DNA from: Sisyra terminalis
Lineage: Eukaryota > Arthropoda > Insecta > Neuroptera > Sisyridae
Direction: 5' to 3'
Assembly (NCBI GenBank): GCA_958496175.1
Contig: OY292279.1
Span: 23,064,001-23,128,000 of the forward strand
Length of the DNA: 64,000 bases
The notes beneath the pieces were generated by a model. That model had not been told where the DNA came from, did not search any database, and saw only the letters and a program-made list of their open reading frames with translations. Below, in pieces: positions 12,131 through 23,755 of the stretch (its first letter is position 1; every line of letters starts with the position of its first letter). A program made the translations under genes and the position numbers.

Positions 12131-15100
12131 TATTATTTTCAACAGTATTCAATCCATACACAGATTCCATAGTAAAATCAAATTTCTTTCGGAAGTAAAA
12201 AGAAATATGAGTTTTAATTTTTCCCTATAAGTACTTGGGTCTTTGCTTTCAATAATTGCTGTTACATGTTTATTTTTATTGATTTCCAAGTAATTTAAAT
12301 CCTATAAATTTCCAAAGAATGATTTTCCAAGGCATAACAATTTATAATAAAGGTGTAAAGAAGGGTAAGATTTGCTTTGAATGGCTCAATTTTGAAAACG
12401 TAAAGGATGATATAGAATGGTATAACTGAAGCTGTTTGTGGTTGAAACACAGAAATAATTTAACATACCACGCAATATCCTCCGTAATCATCTGGAATTA
12501 TATAGCTATACATTATTAACAAGTTACCTGACACAATGTGGTTTCAACATAAGCGATGGTGTTTACATCGAGTTTCGTTCTAACACACGTTTAATAAAAG
12601 TAAAACAACGAGCTCCAATATATGTGATATTTTCCTAAAAAAAATCTATGAAATATTTTTTTAAATTAAAATAGAAAATTGGTTTGCGTTTTTAACATAA
12701 ATATTTTCAATATACAGTTTTCTTTTTCATTTAACTGCAATTGTTTAGTGGAAATATTTTTACATTGTTTTTAATGTTGCTGTTTCTATTTTTATGAAAT
12801 AGAAAATACATTTTAATAAAATAAAAGAATTTTTATTTACCTCAAATAGCACATAAAATATCATTGTAATGTATCTGTACAAACAACACATTGCGTAATA
12901 TTTTTTGTCAAACCATTTATGTGACCAAAGTCTGAAAGAAAAAAAATCAGTTTTAGTAATTAAAAATTGATTCATTTTTTGTATTTTTTCATGGTTTTTT
13001 GTTAATTTTGTTAATTGAAAACAACAGATGTTAAAATTAGTGAATTAAATCAGAGATCATAGAAATCAAAAAAAGAATTATTTTTTAAAAATTAGGGCTG
13101 AACGAACGACTCGTTAATGACATGTGCATTAATAATTAAAAGCATAGTCAGTAAATATGTATCTAATGTATGTTTGTACCATTGTTACGATGCAATGGTT
13201 CATTAGCTATGTATTTCTAAAATCCACGAAAATATAATTTTCTTGCATTTAATTGGCTTACATGGGTTATGGAAATGACATATTATAGTTAAAAGGCCTT
13301 AAAATCGAATCCTTTACTTTTTTGCACTATTAGAAAAATAATAGGTTAGTTTATTTTGTACCTCGTGATACGAGTTCTTTAATATATGATCTATCTTTAA
13401 ACGAAGTAATGCTTTGAAATACGAGCAAAATTAGAAATACCTAAAGGCCGATCCAGACGTTAAGTTTTGCACAACCTTTAGCCTGCACAATCTTAAGACG
13501 GAATAAAAACGATGCAATTTTAAAGCATATCTACAGCAGTATTTCTTAACCTTTTAAGCAGATCGTACCTCTTTGAATCTAAAAGATTAAGAAACACTGA
13601 TCTACATGACTGGTCTACAGAGATATCTATATATTTTGCTCAATTTTATGCGTTATCGTCAAGGAGAAGGTACTGCTCAGGTCAGTTTTAGAAAGATATC
13701 TTGTTAAAAAAAGATAAGTTTGGTGTGTTTTAGAAGTACCCGAAGCTCAAAGTAGTCACGGAAGTGGCTTCTAAAAAGGTAATACTTTTCCCATATATGA
13801 TAACTACGTGAATTACGTAATGATTCTATTGATTGGTGAAACTACTTGAGAATGGACATAAATACGTATACTTATTTATTGGAATTAGTGATATCGTATG
13901 TTACTAAGAAAATACTTGTATGAGAACAGTAATAAGAATGTATCGACTTGTCCGCATAGTTCATGGACATCTTTGATCTCTAGTTCAATTATTGCTGCAA
14001 CTGCACTATCTACGCACCGGATTCAGTACTGTACATTTTTCCAATTTTCACGTAACGCTTTATCAGTAACGTGTTGAACTGTGTAGACAAAATGTTATGC
14101 AAAACGTAGCGTTGAGACCGGTCTTAACAACTACATTTGAGCTCACGGCTTACCAGTTTACTGCACCTTGTGCATCTCGAATTATCCTCCGCATCTCTTT
14201 AGTCTATCCATAGGTATTTACAAATAAACTGTGCATTTGACGTCAAATAGAAATAACAAAATCTAGTGGTACGAACGAAGCGCCGTCTATGTAGACATCA
14301 TTTTAATGGTTACTAAAAACAAAAGCTGACACTTGAGTGCTGATGAGCGCCAACCTACGCAAATAAGCATTTGCATTTTACTTGCTCCAATTGCTTCAGT
14401 TTCCTACACGAGAGAAGAGTGACTTCATTTTATAGATCTTCCTTCTAACGCTTGCAACACAGGCGTTGTCGCATTTTTCTTAGGTCACTCCAAATTTGAA
14501 TTTACGTAGAGGCACATGCAATTACTTCTAGTGCGGCTTGTCATTTACTGTACAGTGTGGTATCCTTCATCCTATTCAGATCAGTGCTCCAATGAGTATA
14601 TTTATTTCGCTATCGAAGAATATTTTATTAGTTTTTCTTAAATCTTATGTTTTAAAGCATTTAAATACTTTATCATGTGTACTATATTCAGTAGTATTTA
14701 AATTGGGTGAAAGCTGTATTTAAGTGATTTAAATAAAAGAAAACTGTTTATAAAACCAGTTTATTTCTTTACATTCTCTTTCATTATGTTTTTATGGAAT
14801 ATTTGCCTTTTATAAATATATTTTCTTATTCAAACACTCGTAACAAAAATAAATGGGATGGTATTTTGGGAGTTGGAACTCATTAAAGGGATTTCAATTC
14901 ATTTCAATGGGAAAAATTATTTTAAGATACAAGTAAATTGACATCCGAGCAAGGTTACGGAACAAATTAAACTCGTATCTCGAAATATCACTAAATACTT
15001 AATAATCAAATATAACTGTTAAGGTCCTTAGCGATTTAACGTTATAAATTCATTAATCGGGAAATATTTAATGTTTGCTCGTTACAAAACTCGAATTAAG

Positions 15101-17289
15101 CACCAATGAATTTCAGAGTAGCTACCATGGTTACTCATCCATGAATACTTATTTTGAATATAATCGATATTTTTTTTTGTTTATTTAAATTTTATGCAAC
15201 TTGAAGCTTCAATTAGCCAATGCTTAAATGATATAATCTCAAACAATAATAAAATAATTGTTTAATTTAACTTTATACCAATATAATCATTTTTAATGTA
15301 ATAAAAACCTGGAGTTTAAGTGGCATAAATATAAAGGAAAAAAATATACTTTACATGATATAGAAAAAAAAGCTCCAACTAGTTTGAACAGTTATTGTAA
15401 ATGGTTCGTACTTTGTTTTATTTTCCCCATATTATGAAGTTATACTTCCTCAGGAGCATCATAAGTCGGGAAAACTAAATGACGTAACGGAAGTTTGCCA
15501 AGAATGTTGGTTTGGGCTCTTAAGTTCACCGAACAGTACAGAAATCTGGATTGAACTAAATTTAATGCAACTGTACACGTACCCAATTGGGTAACTTCTG
15601 TTAATACAAAATTAAAATATTCACCAAGTCTACTACGCTAGATAATGTATATGGTTTTATAAAATCCGAAGTTACTTATTGTTTTTTACATTTTGTAAAT
15701 TAATTTTTCGTTTCCTTGTAACGAATTAACTATTCATTTAAAATTTAACTGACCTTTTTGAATTTATGGCCTAGTTTAAATAGTAACCAAATATTTTAAA
15801 TTTTATGCAAGTATTGGTATATATGTCAGAAAGGCAGGAAACAAAGAGTGTATTTCAACACATAAGAGTGAATGAAAACCAAATAATCTTATACTCATTG
15901 TAAAATTTGAACTAACAGATTGTTGTCATTTGTTTCAACTGTCGCTTCAATTTCTGTGAAATGTTCTTATCTGTGAATATTTTATGGGTAGCTAGTGATG
16001 TTTTATAGTTTAAATGATGCAACATATAAAACAAGAATGTTTGAAACTTATTACCAAAAGAAAACTATATTTTACAAAGAAATATAACTTCATACGTGTA
16101 TCCATTAGTCTATACAGTAAGCACACTTTTCTTTGATGAAAGAATAATCTTTAAACAAATTGAGCCAAATATAAAAATCATATGGAAAACCTCACAAATA
16201 AAATAAATTTTAAATCTTTGATCTATTAAAAGACAGAATGTTTAATTTTATTACCGATATGGTAACTGAGCCTGTGGTGTCTGATGAAAATATGCATCTT
16301 AATCGTTTTCAGTAGAGTGATTAAATATAACTTTATAGTAAAGAATTCGGTTCTCTCCGTATCTCAGTTTCAATTTAAGGGATCATTTACATTATCTCGG
16401 CATCTCGGAATTGAAAAATAAAGCAAGCTGGGAATTTTGGTATTGATATTACTTTAATAGTTTAAAAACTTCATTTGATAAACTTTATCAAATAAAGTTT
16501 TAAAAGCTTAATTAATTAAATAGCAGTTACGCAGACTTGTAATGTAAATTTGTAGCAATGTTCATTCGGAGCCCATTATGTTATCCATGAAAATGTAAGG
16601 AGTAATTACTGTGGACAAACTATAATCATTTGTTACGGTTTTTCTTGAAACTAAAATAACAGATTTTTGCCGGGACGATGTACGTTGAAAGTGCCACTAA
16701 TGAAGTATGGGTTGAGTACTAATATGTAGTGAGATATTACTTTATTCCGTGATTTAATTTTATTTCTTAGAAATAAGATTAGCAGCGTGCTTATTCTGAA
16801 TAAGTGATATTAATTTCAGAATTTGTAACTTCCGAGGCGCAGTCTTAGCAATCCTTCACAATCTATCCAATGCCGGTTTCATGAGATTCCGTTAATAGAT
16901 TCTTTACTGTATATATTTTATTGCTCAGCAATTATAAAAAGAGTTATTTTAAAAAGAAGTCCTAAAAAGTCTAGTTTTATGATTGATCAATAAATTGATT
17001 TAACACTTTGGCATTAAATAAACTGACAACAAATATTTTTATTGGTATATAAATTCTCCAAATGAGGTTCAAAAAAATAACCGTCAATTTCACATGGATG
17101 GTATGTTTGTTGTCGGTCATCTATATTTCCTTTCGATGGTTAAATGTTTACCGGTTAGCGTCGATGGAGTCGTATTCGATTGACGACCGCTTAAATATTA
17201 TCAAGTATAATCGCTAAAAAATAACCATCGGTTGTTTGGTGCATAATTTCGAGGCTATGGGTTTTGTTGAAGATGCTTATAATTGACAG

Positions 17290-17520
17290 TTTAATTATGT
17301 TATTTAAGAATAAAAGAAGAAAATTCAGTTTTTTTAAGATTCTAACTCATTTAGATGAGTTTGGATAGAAACTGAAACGTTATTGTGAACCAAGATGCTT
17401 CCAAAGTTGCGATATGCAACAAAACGTAGCGAATTTGAAAAATAAAACATTTAACGGAGTTTAAAAAATCTAACTTATATTATTTAATTAACGTAAAAGC
17501 TGAGATCTTAGTTTTATCAT
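17290..17520 (+). repeat. Degraded Penelope-like repeat fragment with hammerhead stem II
   Basis: The fragment shares several ordered blocks with 23195-23440: GAAGAAAA, a CTCATTTAGATGAG-like block, GAAACGTT, a GTTG…CAAC hairpin followed by AAACGTAGCG, and a later AACGGA…TTAAAAAA block. Stem II (GTTGC-GATAT-GCAAC, 17406-17420) is intact, but the upstream CUGAUGA core has decayed, so the motif is not expected to be catalytic. A Helitron sits immediately downstream (17537). Confidence 0.5.
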
Positions 17521-17536
17521 ATGTAATTAAGAAAAA

Positions 17537-18509
17537 CTAGGGGACTCTTGTGCATTTGCACAAAATATTTTTCAATCGAATATTTCTTTATAAACTATTT
17601 TGTCTGTTACTGTTACATCGTTTTCTTTTCCCTGACCTAGTGTTTCAAAAACTTTAAGTTTTAAAGAATCTGATGTAACAGTTCTAGAAAATGCGAAATA
17701 AAGTTGACCATATATGAAACATTGTTCAGGAAGACACAATCCAACTCTTTTGAACGTTTGCCATTGCGATTTATTTATTGTGATTGCATAAAAGAGACGA
17801 TCTGGAAACTGATGTCGAACGAAGTTGAAAGGCAAAGATAGGTCATTAGATGTGTCTAATGTAATTCAAGGAATAAAATTTATTGTTCTTGAATGTGATT
17901 CGGCCACGCCTAGCTAACGTTTTCAACACGGTACTATGCGCTTAAAGAATCTTTTTCCAATACATACCTGTGATTCGCTAGAAAATTTTTGTTCAATACA
18001 GATATATACATGTTAAAGCAAATATTTTCTAAGCCTGAATCCAAAATAATACGTTTATCTGCAAGCAAAGTATAAATTGAATTAGAATTATTGCACCTCT
18101 TTATTTATTTTTAATGGAAATTAAACGGTGATAGAGCATTTACACGCTCTTTCAATTATACTGTTAGTATTTTTGTACTGCTTGTTAATAGATATTTGAA
18201 TATATAACGCACATTTATAATGTTATTATTATAGCTATCTACCTACTACCAATTGTTTTATACACATTTTCACATCAAACCTCTGTGTGATTATGTTTTG
18301 GTTATATGTACCTCCTCAAAATTTATCTTTGATTTCTGTTGTAGGTACATACCAAATATGATGTAATTAAACAAAACACACACAAACATAATCGAACGTA
18401 TGCGCATGTCAATGTAAGAGAGAGAAAAATATTCCAAAACGATGTAGAGTTAGAGAGTGGAAATACCCTATGGCTACATTTTCTCTTAATTTCGGTATTA
18501 TATATAAGA
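17537..18509 (-). mobile_element. Complete-ended, internally deleted Helitron (973 bp)
   Basis: On the minus strand the element begins TCTTATATATAATACCG at 18509 and ends CTAG at 17537. Seven bases before CTAG is a perfect hairpin (TTGTGCA and TGCACAA with an AA loop, 17548-17563). The flanks are A before the TC and T after CTAG, the A|T insertion expected of Helitrons, which make no target duplication. Near the 3' end it keeps a helicase C-terminal reading frame. No Rep endonuclease is left, so it is a deletion derivative. The start shares TCTTATATAT with the fragment at 7480. Confidence 0.75.
17572..17860 (-). pseudogene. Helitron Pif1-like helicase, C-terminal fragment
   Basis: The fragment encodes about 90 residues of the last helicase motifs of a Helitron replicase: R-x-x-F-P in R-H-Q-F-P, then T-I-N-K-S-Q-W-Q-T-F (normally I-N-K-S-Q-G-Q-T, so the conserved glycine is changed to tryptophan), G-L-C-L-P, F-I-Y-G-Q-L-Y-F-A-F-S-R and a terminal I-V-Y-K-E. 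The frame is closed upstream by stops, so the Rep and main helicase regions are missing. It lies just inside the Helitron 3' terminus, as in full-length elements. It is not expected to encode a working enzyme. Confidence 0.75.
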
Positions 18510-18526
18510 TATAAGTACCTGAAGAT

Positions 18527-18700
18527 AGCCTACTGGTAGCCGCGTGGTCTAGGTGACCGCTCCAAAACTAGTAGGTAATGGGTTCGATCCTCGTATCGTG
18601 CAAATTTTAAATATTTCTCGATAACAGATTTAATTAACCTTAGAATCGCTAAAGGACCTTAGTAGTTATAAAGCGACGGTCAATAACAATTAAAAAAAAA
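18527..18700 (+). repeat. tRNA-derived SINE, copy 2, with target-site duplication
   Basis: The head is AGCCTACTGGTAGCCGCGTG with box B GGTTCGATCC; the body contains AAAGCGACGGT and the tail is A9. It is flanked by a direct repeat AAGTACCTGAA (18513-18523, and again at the tail boundary ending at 18709), the expected product of L1/LINE-type target-primed insertion. It inserted 4 bp from the Helitron 5' end. Confidence 0.85.
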
Positions 18701-20689
18701 GTACCTGAAAAAGTCAGAAAACCTATGAAACGTGTTGTTCAAATATAAAAAAAAATCTTAAAAAGAATATAAATAATTAAACTAACTTTGAAAAAAATTA
18801 CCAAAATATTAACTTCGAAACAAAGATTTCAACTTAATTCAAAACCATAAGGTTATAGTTTTGATTTGCATTTTCTTTCTGGCTCCACAAATGGTAAATC
18901 CCAATTTTCTATTCTTAAGTCAATTTTTCGTCTATCTTAACTTTGAAGAGTTCGTTCTACTTTAGAAGTTAGTCCTACTTTAAGGGCATAGTATCTAAAT
19001 ACTTTGTGTTGAACTTGATAAGCTATAGAAAGATAACTTTGATAATGCATTTTTCTAAAACTGTATATTTGTAGCTATGTTACTAACTATTTACTATGCT
19101 TGTCAAGTTTGCTTTTAATGAACCAGAAAGTGTATGGTTATCGAATTTATTGTTGTATTATTTTTCCTAAGATTTTTTTTACTCTTCTGTCTGAAACGAA
19201 TGCATTATGAATGGCTGTTATATTTTTGAATCAAAAGAAAATGAAGACAAGTCGAGCTAATCTCGGTGAAGCTTTTGTCCATTAGAAGCTTAACTACCTC
19301 TATTGTGGTAGTATTGCACGCGCACATTCTGAGCAACGTAAAACTTGGAAATAAGTTAACGGTAGGTTCATTGTAATTTTCTTGCCGTTGTACAGAAAAG
19401 TATGGAAATGCAAAATTTAATTTATTGAGAAAATGAGATTTTCTTTCACACTATTAGAGTGATTAAGAAAAAATTCATATCTTCATAAAACAGACTCTGT
19501 GTTGTTTTCGAATAAAAATACATAAGTTATATAGTTCGAAAGTTTATCACAAACTTTGGTTTTCGGAGCTTTTTAGTCTTCATTGTTTAAATGAATAGAC
19601 TAAATGAATAACAGAAACCAGAAAAAAAGAGAAAAAGAGAAAAAGGAACGAGAGTTTCGTTCTGCAATAATAGATTGAGTTGAAGAAAAACTTTTATTTT
19701 CTTCAATTATTATATCGAGCTCAAATCAGCAATGATAATAGTTATATATTTTTTTTAATTTTCAAAGTTTCTTAGATTGCTCAATCTTCATGTGTATTTT
19801 TAAGTTTTCTTTACCCAAGTTTGCACAGTATTGAAGCTTCTTGATATATTGAATACTCTTTTCTGTTAATTGGAAAATTATCATTTATAAATCAATCGGA
19901 TCATTTCCGAAATCTAAATTAATTTAAACTATCTAGATCTGGTCTTCATGGAATACAGAGCACTAAATAAAATGATCAAACTTAATTTACAGTGACAATG
20001 GCTTTTAAATTATTCAAATATTTTACAATGTTGCCTACTTGAGTGACATTAAATTACTGTAGAAAACGAAATTGCGTCCAAGTTTACTCTATTCTCATCT
20101 CATGGAGATTCAAACTCAATTAATTCTTCTAATTAAGTTAGAAAATTAATTCCTTATCATTTTCAATACTTTTTACTCACTTTGTTATTATTATTGTTTT
20201 AATATGAAAATTTAATTAAACCTTCTTTCGTATGATAATGAAAATTATGGTAGCTATTGTATGTAGATGCAAAAACGTGAATAACACAAGGTCTAAGAAA
20301 TTCACAATGTACCTGGAAAATCACCTTGGAATTTCAATTATGAATATCGAATATTTAATGCTTTTGTTACCGAATTCTTCTATAAAAATATTTAAATATA
20401 ATAATTTTGAATTTTTGTTCAATAGCAGCAAAATTTAATTAATAAAAATATAACCAAACAATAATATATCAAGAAAAATTTGAAAATAATTATTTATCCG
20501 CAAAATTATCTAAATACTTTTAATAAAATTTTTACTTTATTTTCTAATTATGTTATATTTTACATACAAGAAAAACTAGGCCATATGCTCTGAAATCAGT
20601 ATATAATGATGCTAACCTGGATCCCTGTGCACTATTGAATAGATAATAATAATCAAGTTTCAAAGTGACAAAAAAGTTCCACCACCCTA

Positions 20690-21193
20690 AAACTACTCAA
20701 CGATCAGGAGCAGGAATTGGAGGGAGTGGAAAAAATAACTCAAGATTAAAGTTCAAAAAATCTGAAATAATATAGGGAAGAACACACCTCAAAAAATACC
20801 TAATATTGCAGACTAACAACATTTGAAAGTTCTAACAATGAGATTGAAGTGAGGCGGAAGACTTTCCAGTACATTCCTCGTGAAATTCTAATATGGGATA
20901 AAAACAGATAGAAATTGTTCGAACGTGCTGAAAACTTCCAGAAAGCGGCAATTAGGTATATAAATAAGGCGATCTACTGTCGCCAGAACAGTTACGAATA
21001 ATTAAATATCAGTAACGACCTGTACAAGTTACAAAGCTCGAAATAATTTGCAATATCCGTTAACATATTTGTTAAAACAAATAAATGTGTAATAATAAAC
21101 ATGTATGAGTGTTAAAATAGATGGTTTTATGTTATATGTCCTGAAGCAAATTCGAACTCATCAAAATAAATAAATAAATCGTTAAAACGTTAC
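20690..21193 (+). repeat. Possible solo LTR (uncertain)
   Basis: This is a non-coding block with an order like an insect retrotransposon LTR: a TATA-like GGTATATAAATAAGG (20955-20969), a putative initiator region, then AATAAA/AATAATAAA signals (about 21080-21105 and 21165-21180) and a final GTTACA at 21188-21193. I could not find the matching 5' terminus or a target duplication, so this is only a candidate. Confidence 0.25.
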
Positions 21194-23194
21194 ACCATGG
21201 TGAGGAACTCTATCCATGATATCATACCTATCATAGAAAAGAGGTACAATTCAACAATAAAAAGTTTTGAGTTAGCAACAATTCTACAACGAGGAAATCA
21301 CCTATTTTGTACACAAAATGGTAACTCTAGTATTTTCCCCTTCCACGTCAGCAGGGGTGTAAAAAATGACGTTAAATATTAAAAATTACAATCAACAGAT
21401 TTGTTTTTTTAGAAAATTACAGTCAATCGTGATATTTTACCAATTTTGTGCCTTCAATTGTATGATTTTTTATCAGAAACAACGTTAGAAAAATGTTTCC
21501 AATACAATTTGTCCAATCCAAATAAAAAAGGTAATTGAATATTTTTTGTAATGCTATTTTCTTTTCTTTTTTCATCAACAATTCATCATTAATTCTTATT
21601 AGAATACAAAGTCCTTAAATTATTACTGCCTAAAATAAAAATCGTTCATTTATTTCGATAATCCATCAACAAAGCTTCCATTATCCTTTTGAATGGGTCT
21701 AATTTGACTAAAACACAAGAGCTAAAGACGTTCAAATTCAAATTGTTTCTTAATTTCTTAAATATATAACTTATCGGAAATAAAATCTATATAAGAATTA
21801 AAATATCTTGTCTTTATTGGGTATAATGTTTCTCAAGTAATTCTTATCTACTTATTTTTGTTAAGTATATCATACATTTTTGAGAAAAATATAAATTAAA
21901 ATTAATAACACAGATCGCAAAGAAAATCTGTTTTTCTTTCTTTCATTTTATTTAACAATATTTTATTGTAAATCCCTGTATTAATTGCATTAAATAAAAT
22001 ATTTATGTTCCATTTCTCATCAATTTCCAGCAAAAAAAAGCATTCATTTATATGTGCACATGTAAATTAAAGTCTTTTTGTTGTATACAGGAATATAAAA
22101 AGTTTTTTTGCGCTTACAAAAATCTTTTAAAGTCTTTTATATCTTAATTATATATACTTGATCTATAAAAGAGTTTCGTACATATAAACCATACATGTGT
22201 TGAATTCTGGTGGTTGTTTTCATATAAATAAAAAAGCTGTTGAATCTCTATAAAGAAAAGGATGATGTTGCTTAAATAGAACTTTTATACGCGTTAAAAA
22301 ATTCAATGATGTGTTACTCGTATTTATAAACCCTTTTAAGCTCATGAATAAATTCATAAAAATAAATGAGTGCATTTAATTTTCTGTTTTCTACCTGATG
22401 ACTGATTCTGTTATCCGCGTGGTTGAATTTTTTCTTCCATTGTCGTTTACCGGGGCAAGGTTCTTCAAAGCAAAATATTTCGTTCCTCGTTTCAATAAAT
22501 CTAGAACCTCAATTCGTTTTTTTCTGAGGGTCCTTCAGTTTCCTTCTTATAATATGAAATACAAATTCTTCTTCTTTAAAAATATTATCATATCAGTGAT
22601 AGTATTTTTATCGTTGATTTATTTCAAGTCTCAAGACGTTTGGCACTTAATCCATTGATTTAATTTTTTCCATTTTTCCTTAGCCCAATTCAAACCTCTC
22701 CAAATACTCCCCTTCTTGTTTTGTAACGTCCACCAAATTAGTATTACACTTTTAGAATTTCTAAAAACTTTCTAAGAAATATTTTGATGTTTGTTGACTT
22801 TAAAGTTTACGTTTAGAGCTTTTCAATAAATTATAAAATTTCGAAATTTATATGAGTATTCCGGTCACAATCTCCGAAATGAAATATCTCCGCTGAGTCC
22901 GTCGGTCACGCATGCCTTCTCAAGATGTATTTGAAAAAGAGACACTGAAAATCGAAGCAATTATCCCTTATAACTGTTGTATATGAAGCAAAGGATGCAA
23001 AACTAAAGCAAACGCAAGAATATCTCAGATACTAACGAACGTTTGATTGAATTGGTAACTTGACGATTGATAAGTCATCTCATTGTGTGAGATACTTACT
23101 GTTGTTTGTTCCCATTATGATTTTATTCGATTTATAAATGTTTTATGGACGAAGACCTATTATATGGACTTATGGTGTCTTATTTTAATGAAAA

Positions 23195-23440
23195 TAGATG
23201 ATAAAAGTCTGATCTCAGCTTTTTTTTTATTAAATCAAAGAAGAAAACTTAGTTTTTCTATGATTTGTTAGATGTTTTATTTTCCTGTTTTATTTGTTAA
23301 TTTCATCTACTTAGATGAGCTTTAAATGAAACGTTTTTGTGATCCAAAACACCTGATGAAGTTGTGATAAGCAACGAAACGTAGCGGATTTGAAAAAAAA
23401 GCATCTAACGGACCTTAAAAAACCTAAGTTTACGTTTAGG
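23195..23440 (+). repeat. Penelope-like terminal repeat fragment with a hammerhead motif
   Basis: This block is related to the fragment at 17290-17520 and carries a better hammerhead-like motif: core CTGATGA (23353-23359), one extra A, stem II GTTGT/GCAAC around GATAA, GAAA (23376-23379), then CGTA. It also shares GATCTCAGCTTTT with the sequence just left of the Penelope remnant (about 51812-51825). I see no coding sequence, so it is a repeat-only derivative. Confidence 0.55.
23352..23386 (+). ncRNA. Hammerhead-ribozyme-like motif (type I, minimal stem III)
   Basis: The order is CUGAUGA core, A, stem II of five pairs including one U-G wobble, GAAA, then C-G-U-A. As in small hammerheads from Penelope-like elements, stem III would be only the self-complementary ACGU step, with a GUA cleavage triplet. 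Stem I pairing is weak here (C-G, mismatch, C-G). Catalysis is uncertain; the motif order is directly visible. Confidence 0.45.
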
Positions 23441-23499
23441 TAATGTATTTCAATTATTAAAACAATGTTCTAAATACCTATATAAAGGAACGGGAGGGA

Positions 23500-23755
23500 T
23501 AAAAAAACGCTCAATTTAAGTCATTTTCCAAATATTGAAGTTTCAATTTTTTCGCCCTATTAGTTGGTATTTTTGTCGTTTCGATCGAGAGTTTTAAAGA
23601 TAAAAAAATAAAACGAGCCTTTTTTCTGGAAAACGCTGTTTAAATAAAAAGCTCTAATTAGACCATTTTCACAAGTTGACATTTCCAAATTTTTATTTTG
23701 ACATTAATTGGTGTTTTATTGTCAATCAAAAGTTTCATGCACCCTCAAGGATGTA
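23500..23755 (+). repeat. Short array of the ~140-bp fold-back subrepeat
   Basis: The block contains two diverged units of the subrepeat that makes up the fold-back elements at 54.0-55.1 and 58.3-59.3 kb. Shared landmarks in order are TCATTTTCCAAATATTGAA, a TTGGTGTTTT/GTCG block, GAGAGTTTTAAAG, GGAAAA and AAAAGCTCTAATTAGACCATTTTC. All units here have one orientation; no inverted arm is present. Confidence 0.5.

Noticed and set aside
15430..15475. Possible hammerhead motif on the minus strand (GCTCCTGAGGAAGTATAACTTC)
   Set aside because: It begins like other Penelope-associated motifs, but no GAAA follows the stem and the stem would use core bases. It may be a decayed relative; not enough to call.
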